Assembly: GCF_016711335.1 (NCBI RefSeq)
Contig: NZ_JADJTF010000001.1
Coordinates: 2,108,001-2,172,000, forward strand
Length of the DNA stretch: 64,000 nucleotides
Source: Thiofilum sp.
GTDB taxonomy: Bacteria; Pseudomonadota; Gammaproteobacteria; Thiotrichales; Thiotrichaceae
Reading direction: 5' to 3'
Shown: piece by piece, positions 26,301-35,481 of the stretch
How positions within the stretch are numbered: position 1 is the first letter of the stretch
How the letters are laid out: every line of letters starts with the position of its first letter
Notes under the pieces: model-generated
What the model was told of the DNA's origin: nothing
Databases searched by the model: none
The model's input: the letters and a program-made list of their open reading frames with translations, nothing else
Position numbers and translations under genes: made by a program

Positions 26301-26450
26301 ACTCGCTACAACAGTAATAACGGGTAATTCAATATCGGGGAAACTTTGGATCATTAATGAGCGAAAGCCCATTAAGCCCATAAAAGTGAGGATCACAAAC
26401 AGCAATAAGGAGGGGACTGGACTACGTATTGCCCATGCTGAAACGTTCAT
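23337..26450 (-). CDS. RND efflux pump inner-membrane transporter (HAE1/AcrB-like)
   Basis: 1037 residues, typical AcrB length. It exports hydrophobic compounds across the envelope using the proton gradient. The N-terminus (WAIRSPVPSLLLFVILTFMG), the proton-relay pair in LVVGVLVDDAIVEVENI of TM4, PTAFMGGIPG, and the second-half motif GIVTKNSILLVEYA are clear. Two large periplasmic loops separate the two six-helix halves. The start overlaps the adaptor stop by 4 bases. No outer-membrane TolC-like gene is adjacent, so a shared channel is expected. The start of the protein (MNVSAWAIRSP) fits MexF/VexF-type pumps. Confidence 0.95.
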   Translation of the reverse strand: MNVSAWAIRSPVPSLLLFVILTFMGLMGFRSLMIQSFPDIELPVITVVASLEGAAPAQLETEVARKIEEQVSSLSGLKHITTTVSDGSATIAAEFEIEKDIETALSEVRNAVDSIKADLPANMNDPIVSKVTTSGNPIVTFTVASNNLDEEQLSWFVDNEVSKALLATPGVGRVSRIGGVDREVQVNLNPKLMNGLGVTVADVSSAIGNMQKDASGGRGDIGGGVQSVRTLGAVETADDIAALPIPLSGGRYVRLDQIARVEDTYAERSTAALLNGQPVVGFQVTRTKGAGEVSTAEVARVTVDKLRQQHPHITIEEAYNTVVPVQDNYEGSMLLMYEGAFLAVIVVLWFLKDWRATIVSATALPLAIIPTFAAMHYFGYSLNILTLLALALVVGVLVDDAIVEVENIVRHLNMGKTPLQAAIDAADEIGLAVIATTFTLIAVFLPTAFMGGIPGKFFEPFGITAAVAVFFSLVVARLLTPMMAAYILKPHPEREQKDGWIMRNYLKLMKWCIRFRWITVVLAVAFFIGSVQLLKLLPQGFVPPGDQSLTSVTIELQPGSSLEDTTRVAEQARAMMQTVPDVKRILTLVGYEAGEGGPVGGGGSMDSRKATLTAVLTHRTERDINQQVIENQIREALKGLPGARVKVGAGGSGEKLQVVLASNDAAALQSAALAVERDLRTLKGIGNVTSSASLQRPEIHITPDFARASELGISTQALSNAVQIATSGDFESRLPKLNLPQRQIPVRVRLDKSVRSDLQAIEQLRITGRNGNVPLSTVARVEMGAGPTQINRYDQKRNVSIDVELGGRTLGEVTNEVNELPVFKNLPPSVERPAAGDVESMQELFASFGIAMFIGVMFIYVVLVLLFHDFLQPVTILAALPLSLGGAFVALLVTHNSFSMPSVIGLVMLMGIVTKNSILLVEYAIMARHAKGMSRFDALVDACHKRARPIVMTTIAMGAGMLPTALGLGVDPSFRAPMAIVVIGGLIASTVLSLLVVPAIFTVIDDLQNLLRRLFRLKTVSTAAVLPAATAPITKEV

Positions 26451-28150
26451 GGCTTGGGAGCCTCCGTGCTAGCAGCAGGTATAGGGGTGGCACGTTGGAT
26501 TAAATCGCCATCATTTAGAAACGCCCCGCCCGTGGTGACTATTTCATCGGTCAGGCTAATACCTTCTAAAATTTCGACATTGCCATTGAGGAAACGTCCT
26601 ATTTTGACCTTCATTTGCTTGGCGCGATTATCACTATCCACACTAAACACATAGCGCGATCCATCACGTAAAATAACGGCTGATTGGGGCAGGGTTATAG
26701 CGTCTACCGTGCCACTAAGTATATCGCCACTAGCAAACATACCCGCTTTAGCCCCACTACCATTCGGTAAGGTAATAAAAACAGTGGCATTACGCGTGTT
26801 GGCGTCTAAGGTGGGGCTAATCATGCGTACCTGCCCTTCAATGTTTTCCCCCGTAGGTAGATTGACCTGAGCCGGTTGACCTTCACGAATTTTACCTAAC
26901 TCTTGCCCGGTGACTTCTGCTCGCCATTCTAGTTTGTCTTGACGAATCAGGCGAAAAAGCTCTGTGCCTGCTTGTACTACCGAGCCTAATGAGGCGGTTC
27001 GCGCTACTATCGTGCCAGAGTCGGGGGCGGTAATGGTGGTATATTTCAAGCGTAATTGTTGATTGAGCATGGCTGCTTCTTGGACGGCTTTAGCGGCTTT
27101 TTGGGCATTGAGTGCTGCTTTTTGTACTTCAACCCCTGCTTGCTGTGCTTCCACGCCAGCCGATTGAGCATCGACCGCAGCGAGTTGGGATTTAATTTCG
27201 GATTGTTTAGCAGCCACAATAGCCTGTTGCGCTTCTACAGCGGCTTGTTGTGCTTGTACTTCGGCTTGCTTGGCATTGACACCAGACTTTAGGGCATTAA
27301 AAGCGGCTTTTTGTGCCTCTAGAGCGGATTTTTGCGCGACTAAGCCCGCTTTTTGGGCTTCTAATGCAGCGCGTGCAGTTGCCGCACTGGTGGTATATTG
27401 ATCGGCTTCTTGTTGAGCAATCGCGCCGGTAGCACGTAAACGTCGTGCACGTTCTAAATTAGTTTGGGCTTCAGCTAAAGTAGCCTGTGCTTGATTCACT
27501 CCGGCTGCTGCTTGGCTAACTTGGGCGGTGACTTGATTAATCGTAGCTTGGGATTGGGCTAAATTAGCATTAGCTTGATTAACGCCTGCCCTTGCCTGTG
27601 CCACACCCGCCTCAGCTTGCAGCACGCCTGCTTCGGTTTGGGCAACAGTGGCGCGTACTTGTTCTACCCCTGCTTCGGCTTGAGCCACGCCTGCTTTAGC
27701 CTGATTCACATTGGCTTCAGCTTGTAGAATACTGGTTTCGGCTTGTAGTACAGCGGCTTCTGCCTGAGCAATGGCAGCTTCTTGTTGGGCAATATCGGCT
27801 TTAACAGATTCCTGCGCGAGTTTGGCTAGGGTTTGTCCTTCACGTACTGAATCACCAATATCTACTAATAGATCAGTAATGCGTAGACCATTGATTTCTG
27901 AAGCCACGACTGCTTCTTGCCAAGCGCTAATCGCTCCACTAGCCGCAATACGCATATCCCACGTTTCTTTGCGAGGTAGGGTGGTATTAACGGTTAAGGT
28001 GGGCTTGGGGGCGTTGAGGCTTGGAACGTTGAGACTGGTATTTTCGGGTGCTTTTTCATCAGCAGCAAAACTAGGGTTCGCTAAACCTATTTGAAGCGTA
28101 CAAACAATAATAAAACTTAAGCTAAGGGGGCGGGATGTAATAGTTTTCAT
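26447..28150 (-). CDS. RND periplasmic adaptor with very long heptad-repeat hairpin
   Basis: 567 residues, about 170-200 more than a typical AcrA/MexA adaptor. A signal peptide covers about 1-29. The first half-lipoyl segment (LLVDIGDSVREGQTLAKL) lies near 95-112. A coiled-coil hairpin then runs about residues 115-375: the first arm is near-perfect seven-residue repeats of the QAEAGVA type, the turn is RRLRATGAIAQQEADQY, and the second arm is AQKAA/AQQAAVE repeats. The second half-lipoyl (TITAPDSGTIVARTASLGSVVQAG), beta-barrel and membrane-proximal domains are normal. Co-translated with the pump gene. The long hairpin probably reaches far across the periplasm; this is inference. Confidence 0.9.
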   Translation of the reverse strand: MKTITSRPLSLSFIIVCTLQIGLANPSFAADEKAPENTSLNVPSLNAPKPTLTVNTTLPRKETWDMRIAASGAISAWQEAVVASEINGLRITDLLVDIGDSVREGQTLAKLAQESVKADIAQQEAAIAQAEAAVLQAETSILQAEANVNQAKAGVAQAEAGVEQVRATVAQTEAGVLQAEAGVAQARAGVNQANANLAQSQATINQVTAQVSQAAAGVNQAQATLAEAQTNLERARRLRATGAIAQQEADQYTTSAATARAALEAQKAGLVAQKSALEAQKAAFNALKSGVNAKQAEVQAQQAAVEAQQAIVAAKQSEIKSQLAAVDAQSAGVEAQQAGVEVQKAALNAQKAAKAVQEAAMLNQQLRLKYTTITAPDSGTIVARTASLGSVVQAGTELFRLIRQDKLEWRAEVTGQELGKIREGQPAQVNLPTGENIEGQVRMISPTLDANTRNATVFITLPNGSGAKAGMFASGDILSGTVDAITLPQSAVILRDGSRYVFSVDSDNRAKQMKVKIGRFLNGNVEILEGISLTDEIVTTGGAFLNDGDLIQRATPIPAASTEAPKP

Positions 28151-28241
28151 ACAGCATTATTGGCTAAAAGATTTTGACGCAAGTGTAGTCTATTGCAGTG
28201 CATCATGTCGATTAGCACCCATTAGTAGGGTGTGGCTACAA

Positions 28242-29846
28242 CTATAGGCAGGCTGCTAGGTCTAATTCGGGTTGATAGGCAGTGGTGGTGATATTAAATA
28301 GTCCTAATAGGGTGTGGAAAACATTGTCATGGGATAGGCGTTGTTGGGTTTTAGCAGCGGCGCATTGTACTTTATTAGGATACTGTGTTTTATAGCCTGC
28401 TGAAAACCATAATAACAGGGGTATCTGTTTTTGTGCATCGGGTGCAATCATATAGGGAAGACCATGTAAATAAATGCCATTTTCGCCTAGGGATTCACCG
28501 TGATCAGAGACATAAAATAAGACCGAGTTAAATTCAGACTCATGTTGTTTTAAATACTCAATAGCCTGTTTCAGCACATAGTCGGTATATAAAATGGTAT
28601 TGTCATAAGCATTGACAATAGTACTGCGCTCACAATTTTGGGGTGCATTATCTTTGCATTCAGGGGTAAAGCGAGCAAATGCTTGTGGGTAGCGTTGATA
28701 ATAGGCCGGACCATGACTGCCTTTTTGATGTAAGACAATAAAAGTGTCTTTAGGTGCTGCTTGAATTTTTTCGGTTAAGCCTTGTAACAGGATTTCGTCA
28801 TAACACTCACCTTTATTACAAAATTGTGGATAAGCTTTAGCTAAATCCTCAGCGCTTTCATTGTGAATACGATTACATACTCCCTTACAGCCAGTATTAT
28901 TATCACGCCAATAGCCACTAATACCGGTATGTTTCAATACATCGGTAATATTTTGATATTGCCATGCTTTACGCACACTAAAATTGGTTTGTAATAAATG
29001 CGAATAAATACAAGGCAGTGATTCAGCCGTAGCAGTACCGCAAGACCACACATCTTGATAGAAAATAAGATCAGTATATTGTTTTAATTCTGGATTAGTT
29101 TGCCGCCCATAACCCGCTAGTGCAAAATGATCACGACGCGCTGTTTCACCTAAGACAAATAAAACCACGGTTTTTTTGTTGGTGTTGGTACTTTGTAATT
29201 GAGCATCTTCTGCGATAGGTGTTAAAACCTTGGGCACACCATAGGCAGTATTATAAAAATAACGGAAGGTAGAGCTAAGCGTATAATAGGGATTAAGGTT
29301 CATACGCAAATCACGTTGTTCACGCCCGATCAGTGCTAGGTCTTTATAACTAAACCACACGATGATCAAAGTAACTAAAGTTAATACTAACCATGTACCC
29401 AAACGCTGCAACCAGTCACGCCAATAGCCTGTAGTTTTAATAGGTAGCCAAATAATGATTATGGCTGGAATGAGTCCTAAACCTATTAAATAGATGAAGT
29501 ATTTTAGGGATAAAAATTCAGTCGCTTCTTTAGTATTAGTTTCTAATAAGCTTTGAATCATTGCCTCATTAATTATCACACCCATCTCATTTTGGAAATA
29601 ACTTACCACGGCACTGATAATCAGAATGAGCACTAGAATAGGCTTTAGAAGGTATTTCATTCCTAGCAACAAGAGTAAGCTAGCTAATATCCATACTAAT
29701 AGAGCAAAGAAACCTAATAAGGTAGACCAGCCTTGGAGTGTGGCTAAATCTAAGAGGGGTAATAGCTTATTCCAAAAAATTAGATTAGCGCTAATGACTA
29801 CGAAAATAGTCACTAATAAAATAAGGCGTGATGAGGTAAAGGACAT
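28242..29846 (-). CDS. eptA: Lipid A phosphoethanolamine transferase
   Basis: 534 residues (547 in E. coli EptA). It transfers phosphoethanolamine from phosphatidylethanolamine to lipid A on the periplasmic face, lowering the negative charge and polymyxin binding. Five membrane helices occupy about residues 7-170. The alkaline-phosphatase-like domain has Glu234 (GETARRDHF), the nucleophile Thr271 in CGTATAESLPC, HQKGSHGPAYY and SDHGESLGENGIYLHG (zinc ligands). Paired Cys residues match the disulfides of the family. It stands alone; no PmrAB-type regulator is near. Confidence 0.93.
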   Translation of the reverse strand: MSFTSSRLILLVTIFVVISANLIFWNKLLPLLDLATLQGWSTLLGFFALLVWILASLLLLLGMKYLLKPILVLILIISAVVSYFQNEMGVIINEAMIQSLLETNTKEATEFLSLKYFIYLIGLGLIPAIIIIWLPIKTTGYWRDWLQRLGTWLVLTLVTLIIVWFSYKDLALIGREQRDLRMNLNPYYTLSSTFRYFYNTAYGVPKVLTPIAEDAQLQSTNTNKKTVVLFVLGETARRDHFALAGYGRQTNPELKQYTDLIFYQDVWSCGTATAESLPCIYSHLLQTNFSVRKAWQYQNITDVLKHTGISGYWRDNNTGCKGVCNRIHNESAEDLAKAYPQFCNKGECYDEILLQGLTEKIQAAPKDTFIVLHQKGSHGPAYYQRYPQAFARFTPECKDNAPQNCERSTIVNAYDNTILYTDYVLKQAIEYLKQHESEFNSVLFYVSDHGESLGENGIYLHGLPYMIAPDAQKQIPLLLWFSAGYKTQYPNKVQCAAAKTQQRLSHDNVFHTLLGLFNITTTAYQPELDLAACL

Positions 29847-29915
29847 GCAAGCAATCGATAGTAAGTTGGCTAGTAGTAGGGTATTACATACTAGCCAGCT
29901 TAAGGAGGGCTTAAG

Positions 29916-30863
29916 TTAGACAATAGAACCGTCAGGGTTCATGCCTTCTAAGGTTTTAGTCTGTTGAATCATATGCTCACGTTTCAAACCAAAGAATAAT
30001 AACAAGGGTGAGGCTACTAATACCGAGGAATAGATACCAAACATAATGCCGATAGTTAAGGCTAAGGCAAAATTATGTAAAGCTTCGCCACCAAAAAACA
30101 GCATGGCTAATACCATGATTTGGGTAGAACCGTGGGTGATAATAGTGCGTGACATAGTAGTGGTAATAGCGCTATCAATAATATCCGCTATAGATACGTC
30201 ACGCATAGTACGAATATTTTCCCGAATCCGGTCAAATACAACGACTGATTCATTCACCGAATAACCTAGTATGGCTAGGACACCGGCTAGAACGGTTAAG
30301 TCGAATTGCCATTGGAAAAAAGCAAAAACGCCTAAAATAATGACCACATCGTGTAGGTTTGCAATAATAGCAGCTACCGCAAAACGCCATTCAAAACGGA
30401 AGGCAAGATAGATAATAATACCTGCCGCCACTAATAATAAGGCTAGACCACCATTTTCATAGAGTTCTTGCCCTACTTGTGGACCGACAAACTCTTGGCT
30501 ACGTAATTCAATATTAGTATCTTGGGTCTTTAAAGTATTCAGTACGGTTTCACTGACTTGTGCACCCGTCATACCTTCTTTAACGGGTAAACGAATCATT
30601 ACATCACGGCTAGTACCTAAGTTTTGAATTAATACCTCTTCAAAACCAATGTCTTTAACCGCTGTACGGATTTGTTCGATAGGAGCGGCTTGGCTGTAGC
30701 GTAATTCCATTACAGTACCACCCGTGAAATCTACCCCTAAATGCAAACCTTTAAAAATGAGTGCTAATACAGACAAAGTAAAGGTTAATAGTGAAATAGC
30801 TGTCGTGATTTTCCCATAGCGCATAAAGGGTATGGGTTTTTTAAAGTGGAAAAACTCAAGCAT
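29916..30863 (-). CDS. secF: Protein translocase subunit SecF
   Basis: About 315 residues from the ATG at 30863 (an ATG 9 bases upstream overlaps the AAGGA ribosome site). SecF pairs with SecD to pull preproteins through SecYEG using the proton gradient. Six membrane helices; signature stretches are HLGVDFTGGTVMELRY after TM1, GYSVNESVVVFDRIREN and TMSRTIITHGSTQIMVLA. It follows secD immediately. Confidence 0.96.
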   Translation of the reverse strand: MLEFFHFKKPIPFMRYGKITTAISLLTFTLSVLALIFKGLHLGVDFTGGTVMELRYSQAAPIEQIRTAVKDIGFEEVLIQNLGTSRDVMIRLPVKEGMTGAQVSETVLNTLKTQDTNIELRSQEFVGPQVGQELYENGGLALLLVAAGIIIYLAFRFEWRFAVAAIIANLHDVVIILGVFAFFQWQFDLTVLAGVLAILGYSVNESVVVFDRIRENIRTMRDVSIADIIDSAITTTMSRTIITHGSTQIMVLAMLFFGGEALHNFALALTIGIMFGIYSSVLVASPLLLFFGLKREHMIQQTKTLEGMNPDGSIV

Positions 30864-30874
30864 TATGCGCATCC

Positions 30875-32728
30875 TTAAATGGAAACATGGGTTAAACGTG
30901 GTTTAGAACCATAGTATAGATTTACCATAGCACGCGAAACGGTAACAGCACTAAACATGGAGGTTAAAATACCCAAACATAATACCACCGCGAAACCGCG
31001 CACCGGTCCTGCACCTAGTAAGAATAGTGCTATACCTGCAATCAAGGTGGTTAAGTTAGAGTCGATAATAGTGCCCCAAGCACGCTCATAACCCGTATTA
31101 ATGGCTACTTGTGGAGGCGCACCACTTCTCAATTCCTCTCGAATGCGCTCGTTAATCAAGACGTTAGCATCAATCGCCATACCTAGGGTTAAGGCAATAG
31201 CCGCCAAACCGGGGAGGGTAAGCGTCGCTTGTAACATCGATAAAATGGCAAAAAGTAAAAAGCCATTGATAGCTAGGGCAATACTGGAAATGACACCAAA
31301 AACTCGATAATACACGATCATAAAAATGACTACGGCAATAAAGCCCCAAATATTGGAGTTCACACCTTTAGCAATATTTTCAGCCCCCATACTAGGACCA
31401 ATAGTGCGTTCTTCTACAATATATAAGGGAGCTGCTAATGCACCCGCACGCAATAATAAGGCAAGATTAGTGGCTTCTTTAGTTGAGTCTAAACCGGTAA
31501 TTTGGAAGTTTTTACTGAGTTGTGTTTGAATTTGCGCGACATTAATGACTTCTTGAGTAGTATTACTTTTTAGTTCTACCTTACCATTAACTTCTTTACG
31601 CTCTAGTTTAGTTTCAATAAAGACCACAGACATTAAGCGCTTAACATTTTCGCCCGTGACTTTAGAAAACCGATTAGCCCCTTTGCTATCTAAAGTAATA
31701 TGTACCGCTGGACGATTTTGTTCATCAAAGCCTGCATTAGCATCCACAATATATTCACCTGTGAGCATCACTTGGCGTTTTAAAAGAATCGGATTGCCAT
31801 TGCGTTCATAATAAAGTTGTGAGTTTAAGGGGATACGTTTAGTTTGTTGGGCTTGCAGAGGATCATTATCTTCATCTACTAGCTTGAATTCGAGAGTCGC
31901 GGTCGCACCTAAAATATCACGCGCTTGATTAGGATCTTGAATACCTGCTAATTGCACCACAATACGCTCAGCGCCTTGTTGCTGAATGACTGGCTCGGCT
32001 ACCCCTAATTCATTAACCCGTTTGCGTAGCGTGGTAATATTTTGTTGTAGGGCATTTTTCTTAATCGTTTGTAATTCAATCGGCGTCATAGTCGCCTTAA
32101 GATTATTCGTATCAGCACTCGGTTCGATCAGTAATTGAGTAGGATATTCAGTGCGTAGTGCTTTTAAACCTGCATCGCGTAAAGCGCTATCCTCAAATCT
32201 TACATGAATGACCTCGCCTTCTCTGGCCACACCTTGATATTGAATTTTTTTATTGCGTAGCACATCACGAAATTCATCTTCATAGCGCGTTAGGTTTTTA
32301 TCGAGTGCCGCTTTCATATCCACTTCCATGAGAAAGTGTACGCCACCGCGTAAGTCCAAACCTAGATACATAGGATTAGCATTTAAAGCGCGAAGCCATG
32401 CAGGAGTGGAGCTGACTAGGTTTAAAGCACTGGAGAATTGATTGCCTGCGGTTTCTTTAACCACTTCAAGCGCTTGTAATTGTTGGTCAGTATTTTCAAA
32501 GCGGAAAGTGGCTTGAGAACCCTTGGCACTGGTGGCGGTAGGCGTTAAGCCTTTAGTTTGCAGGGCTTGTTCAAAGCGTTGCAGTGTAGCTGTATCGATA
32601 GTTTCATCTAGCTTGGAGCTAATTTGTACGGCCGGTACAGCAGGGAAAAAGTTAGGAATGGCATAAATCACACCAATTAGCAGAATCAAGCCAATCAGTA
32701 GATATTTCCAAAGCGGGTATCGATTCAT
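30875..32728 (-). CDS. secD: Protein translocase subunit SecD
   Basis: 617 residues from ATG 32728 (MNRYPLWKYLLIGLILLIG), matching E. coli SecD (615). A longer frame upstream lacks support. The first helix is followed by the large periplasmic P1 region (LDLRGGVHFLMEVDMKAAL, LRKRVNELGVAEPVIQQQG) and five further helices with AIALTLGMAIDANVLINERIREELR. It is in the operon yajC-secD-secF. Confidence 0.97.
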   Translation of the reverse strand: MNRYPLWKYLLIGLILLIGVIYAIPNFFPAVPAVQISSKLDETIDTATLQRFEQALQTKGLTPTATSAKGSQATFRFENTDQQLQALEVVKETAGNQFSSALNLVSSTPAWLRALNANPMYLGLDLRGGVHFLMEVDMKAALDKNLTRYEDEFRDVLRNKKIQYQGVAREGEVIHVRFEDSALRDAGLKALRTEYPTQLLIEPSADTNNLKATMTPIELQTIKKNALQQNITTLRKRVNELGVAEPVIQQQGAERIVVQLAGIQDPNQARDILGATATLEFKLVDEDNDPLQAQQTKRIPLNSQLYYERNGNPILLKRQVMLTGEYIVDANAGFDEQNRPAVHITLDSKGANRFSKVTGENVKRLMSVVFIETKLERKEVNGKVELKSNTTQEVINVAQIQTQLSKNFQITGLDSTKEATNLALLLRAGALAAPLYIVEERTIGPSMGAENIAKGVNSNIWGFIAVVIFMIVYYRVFGVISSIALAINGFLLFAILSMLQATLTLPGLAAIALTLGMAIDANVLINERIREELRSGAPPQVAINTGYERAWGTIIDSNLTTLIAGIALFLLGAGPVRGFAVVLCLGILTSMFSAVTVSRAMVNLYYGSKPRLTHVSI

Positions 32729-32806
32729 TATTGTAAGTTCCGTAACAGAAAATCCTCCTGCTGCCCCTGCCACAGGAGGATGGGATGGGTGAAATTAAGT
32801 CTAGTC

Positions 32807-33136
32807 TTATTCGCCCTTAAGTGTGCCTCTAGGCAGTACACTGGCAATAGCGTGTTTTTGTACTTTTACATTCACATTATCCGCTACGCTCATTTCGACA
32901 TAGTTTTCAGTGACTGCGGTAATTTTGCCCATTAAACCGCCACCTGCTACCACTTCATCGCCTTTAGTTAAGCCATCAATCAGGGCTTTGTGCTCTTTAG
33001 CACGTTTTTGTTGAGGGCGAATAATCATGAAATACATAATGGCAAAGAAAATAGCCATCATAATGACCATTTCTATTAAGCCACCGCCCGCAGGGGCTGG
33101 GGTTGCAGCGTGGGCATCAGCAATCAAAAAGCTCAC
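32807..33136 (-). CDS. yajC: Sec translocon accessory subunit YajC
   Basis: 109 residues, one membrane helix (about 20-40; MVIMMAIFFAIMYFMIIRPQ) followed by the family signature RPQQKRAKEHKALIDGLTKGDEVV and a small cytoplasmic domain. First gene of yajC-secD-secF. The usual upstream queA-tgt pair is absent here. The AAGGAGAATCTTAAGTGAGC context gives a ribosome site for this start. Confidence 0.95.
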   Translation of the reverse strand: MSFLIADAHAATPAPAGGGLIEMVIMMAIFFAIMYFMIIRPQQKRAKEHKALIDGLTKGDEVVAGGGLMGKITAVTENYVEMSVADNVNVKVQKHAIASVLPRGTLKGE

Positions 33137-33301
33137 TTAAGATTCTCCTTTACTTTTAGGTGGCGTTATTATGCCACTGATCATCCAAAACTAATAATTG
33201 AAAACGCGCCTACTCTAGGGGCAAGCCTCAGACTTTTCAACCAACGCAGCGTTATAATGGGAATAGATCTAGTGTTATCAGCAGTCTAAAAGAGGTGAGG
33301 T

Positions 33302-34270
33302 ATGCAACAAGTAGTAACTTTTATTGCTAGTCTACTGATGTTGAGTAGTGCACAGGCTTTTATGAGTGATTATTTGCCTATTCCTAATAAGCTCCTACAA
33401 CCATCCTTTAAGCTAGAGCCACTCGATTTTGCCCTGCAAAGTACGCAGCTCAGCAAAGACATCAAAGTAAGCTATCCTAATGAGGACGATCTGGTATTAA
33501 GTGGTGTAGGCACACTCAATAAACCTTGGTCTTTACGCATACCACAACGCTCTTATAGTGCTTATCAAGCGGATTTGGATAAGAACGGCACACAGGACTT
33601 AGTGCTCAGTTTCCCTACGATGGGCAATGGTCTTGCGCCCCATACTCATTTGATTACTCTGGCTTTTGATCAACAAGGTCTACCAGTCGTTTCAGAAATC
33701 GAGGGCTATTTTGAGGAGGATAAGCGCGGTATTCCCGATTTAGTGGATACTGATCGAGATGGTAAGGCAGAGTTGGTCTATATGACTTTTGATGAGGGTT
33801 ATTGGCTTACTGCCTTATATGAGTTGAATGATACACGCTGGGTTTCAGTGTCACAGGCGGCAGGTTTGACTTATCCGCTTTATACACGCTTTACCAATAA
33901 ACCCAATCATAAAGCTGTCAAGCCCAGCGCTAAACGTAATCCTCAAGCGCCTAAAATGGGCAATGCTCAACCCTATCTCCAAGGCGAGTTGCTTAAGTTC
34001 AAATGGGCTGAGGTTAATCTGTCTGAAGACATTGAGCTAATCCTACAAGCGTCTAAAACTGTTAGTTCTTGCAAACCTAGCTCATGGCAAAGTACTTTAA
34101 TGCTCATAGTGGATGATGCTAAAGGACGCAGAATGATCAGCTTAGCGGTTGAAGAAACAGCCTTTAAAGCCTTATTAACCGAAGTACGAGATCGAAAATT
34201 AGCCGTCACCTTGTACGGTCAACGTGATGAGGGCTGTAGTCCAGAACTGATTTGGGCGCAAGCCCACTAA
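33302..34270 (+). CDS. Exported protein with calcium-type DxDxDG loops
   Basis: 322 residues. The signal peptide is residues 1-19 (MLSSAQA-F). Two short segments, ADLDKNGTQDLVLSFP (about 92) and DLVDTDRDGKAELVYM (about 147), look like calcium loops of the FG-GAP/VCBS or dockerin kind, with beta-rich surroundings. A Lys/Pro-rich linker at about 205-220 precedes a beta-type C-terminal domain with two Cys. No specific family recognised. It is divergent from yajC and has GAGGTG before the ATG. Confidence 0.7.
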   Translation: MQQVVTFIASLLMLSSAQAFMSDYLPIPNKLLQPSFKLEPLDFALQSTQLSKDIKVSYPNEDDLVLSGVGTLNKPWSLRIPQRSYSAYQADLDKNGTQDLVLSFPTMGNGLAPHTHLITLAFDQQGLPVVSEIEGYFEEDKRGIPDLVDTDRDGKAELVYMTFDEGYWLTALYELNDTRWVSVSQAAGLTYPLYTRFTNKPNHKAVKPSAKRNPQAPKMGNAQPYLQGELLKFKWAEVNLSEDIELILQASKTVSSCKPSSWQSTLMLIVDDAKGRRMISLAVEETAFKALLTEVRDRKLAVTLYGQRDEGCSPELIWAQAH

Positions 34271-34311
34271 ATAGTGTACAGAATTTAGTGAGCTGTTAAG
34301 CTTTTAAGCTA

Positions 34312-35178
34312 TTAGGATTTAGCGTTTGCTGACAAGGTTTGTCGCAATAAACGAATTTCTTCTCTTAAACTCTGCACTTCCTCACGTAGGGCATGGGTAT
34401 CTTGTAATACCGGTTCGGTTTCTTGGTGTAGTACCTGCTCAACTGTTTGTTTATCAGTATGCTTTTGATCCTCTTGAATGGTTTGCATCGCGTTGACAAT
34501 CAAGGCGATAAACAAATTCAGCATGGTAAAAGTAGCAATCAAGATAAACAGTACAAAGAATAAACCTGCCCATGGATAGGTTTCCATAATCGGGCGTGAA
34601 ATCCCCATTGACCAACTTTCTAAGGTCATGACTTGGAATAGGGTATATAAGGTTTTACCTAAAGTACCAAACCATTGCGGATGCGTTTCGCCAAATAGTC
34701 CGGTCGCAATAATGGCAAACACATAAAACACTATGAGCAATAAACCTAAAATCGATAAAATCCCCGGAATTGCGGCAAATAGTGCTTCCACAATAAAGCG
34801 TAATTTAGGCACTAACGATACGAGACGCAGCAGCCGTAGTACACGCAATACCGCTAAGGGACCTGAGGCAGGGACTAGAGAAATGGCAATTACTAGAAAA
34901 TCAAAGATATTCCACGCATTACGGAAGAATTGCGCTCGATACACATAGAGCTTGGTCACTAGCTCGATCACAAAGACCGTGAGTAACACTCGGTCGAGTA
35001 AATGTAAAAAGTGTCCCATACTCGCCATTAAAGTCTTGGAGGTTTCCAAGCCTAAAATGAGCGCATTGATGAGAATTAAACCAATAATCACCTGCTGAGT
35101 ACGGGGCGCGGCGAGTATTTGGGCAGCTTTAGTTTGCAATACCGAGTTATAAGTGGTTGGAGAAGTAGATGTTGTCAT
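34312..35178 (-). CDS. Voltage-gated sodium channel-type ion transporter (NaChBac family)
   Basis: 288 residues, a single six-helix channel subunit. S1-S3 cover about residues 28-105. S4 carries regularly spaced arginines (AVLRVLRLLRLVSLVPKLR, about 109-127). The selectivity filter is TLESWSM at 185-191, near-identical to the TLESWAS filter of bacterial Na+ channels. S6 is FTMLNLFIALIVNAMQ. A C-terminal coiled coil (about 255-285, TEPVLQDTHALREEVQSL) would assemble the tetramer. Selectivity for sodium is inferred from the filter. Confidence 0.9.
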   Translation of the reverse strand: MTTSTSPTTYNSVLQTKAAQILAAPRTQQVIIGLILINALILGLETSKTLMASMGHFLHLLDRVLLTVFVIELVTKLYVYRAQFFRNAWNIFDFLVIAISLVPASGPLAVLRVLRLLRLVSLVPKLRFIVEALFAAIPGILSILGLLLIVFYVFAIIATGLFGETHPQWFGTLGKTLYTLFQVMTLESWSMGISRPIMETYPWAGLFFVLFILIATFTMLNLFIALIVNAMQTIQEDQKHTDKQTVEQVLHQETEPVLQDTHALREEVQSLREEIRLLRQTLSANAKS

Positions 35179-35481
35179 ATCCAGTCAATTGTTATTAATC
35201 ATAAAGCCAAGTGCCTAAGCTTATATCCGCGCCTAGGTCATAGGTGGGCAATCATAGCATTGCTAATGTTACGGAGTAGTTAATCCAAAAGGATGGGGGT
35301 TATCAATCAGGTTTTGCATGGTTTAAAGCTTGAATCTAAGCATACGCTATGCACCGCTTCGCCAGTAAAGTCGTTAAAGAGAGCGGCTTAATCATCATAA
35401 TCTTTTTAGACAATCGCCTACAGGACAGCCTAAAGTTCGGGCATAATACGCGTCTTTCTAGCTGATTGTAGGGGCGTCTGA
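35179..35481. other. Divergent intergenic region between the ion channel gene and pyrD
   Basis: About 300 bases with no coding frame of note. A CATAAT hexamer near 35440 could be the -10 of pyrD, but no -35 box at the right distance is visible. No strong hairpin. Confidence 0.4.

Noticed and set aside
27056..27292. Plus-strand frame opposite the adaptor hairpin
   Set aside because: Antisense shadow of the heptad-repeat coding region, with repetitive Cys/Leu-rich product.
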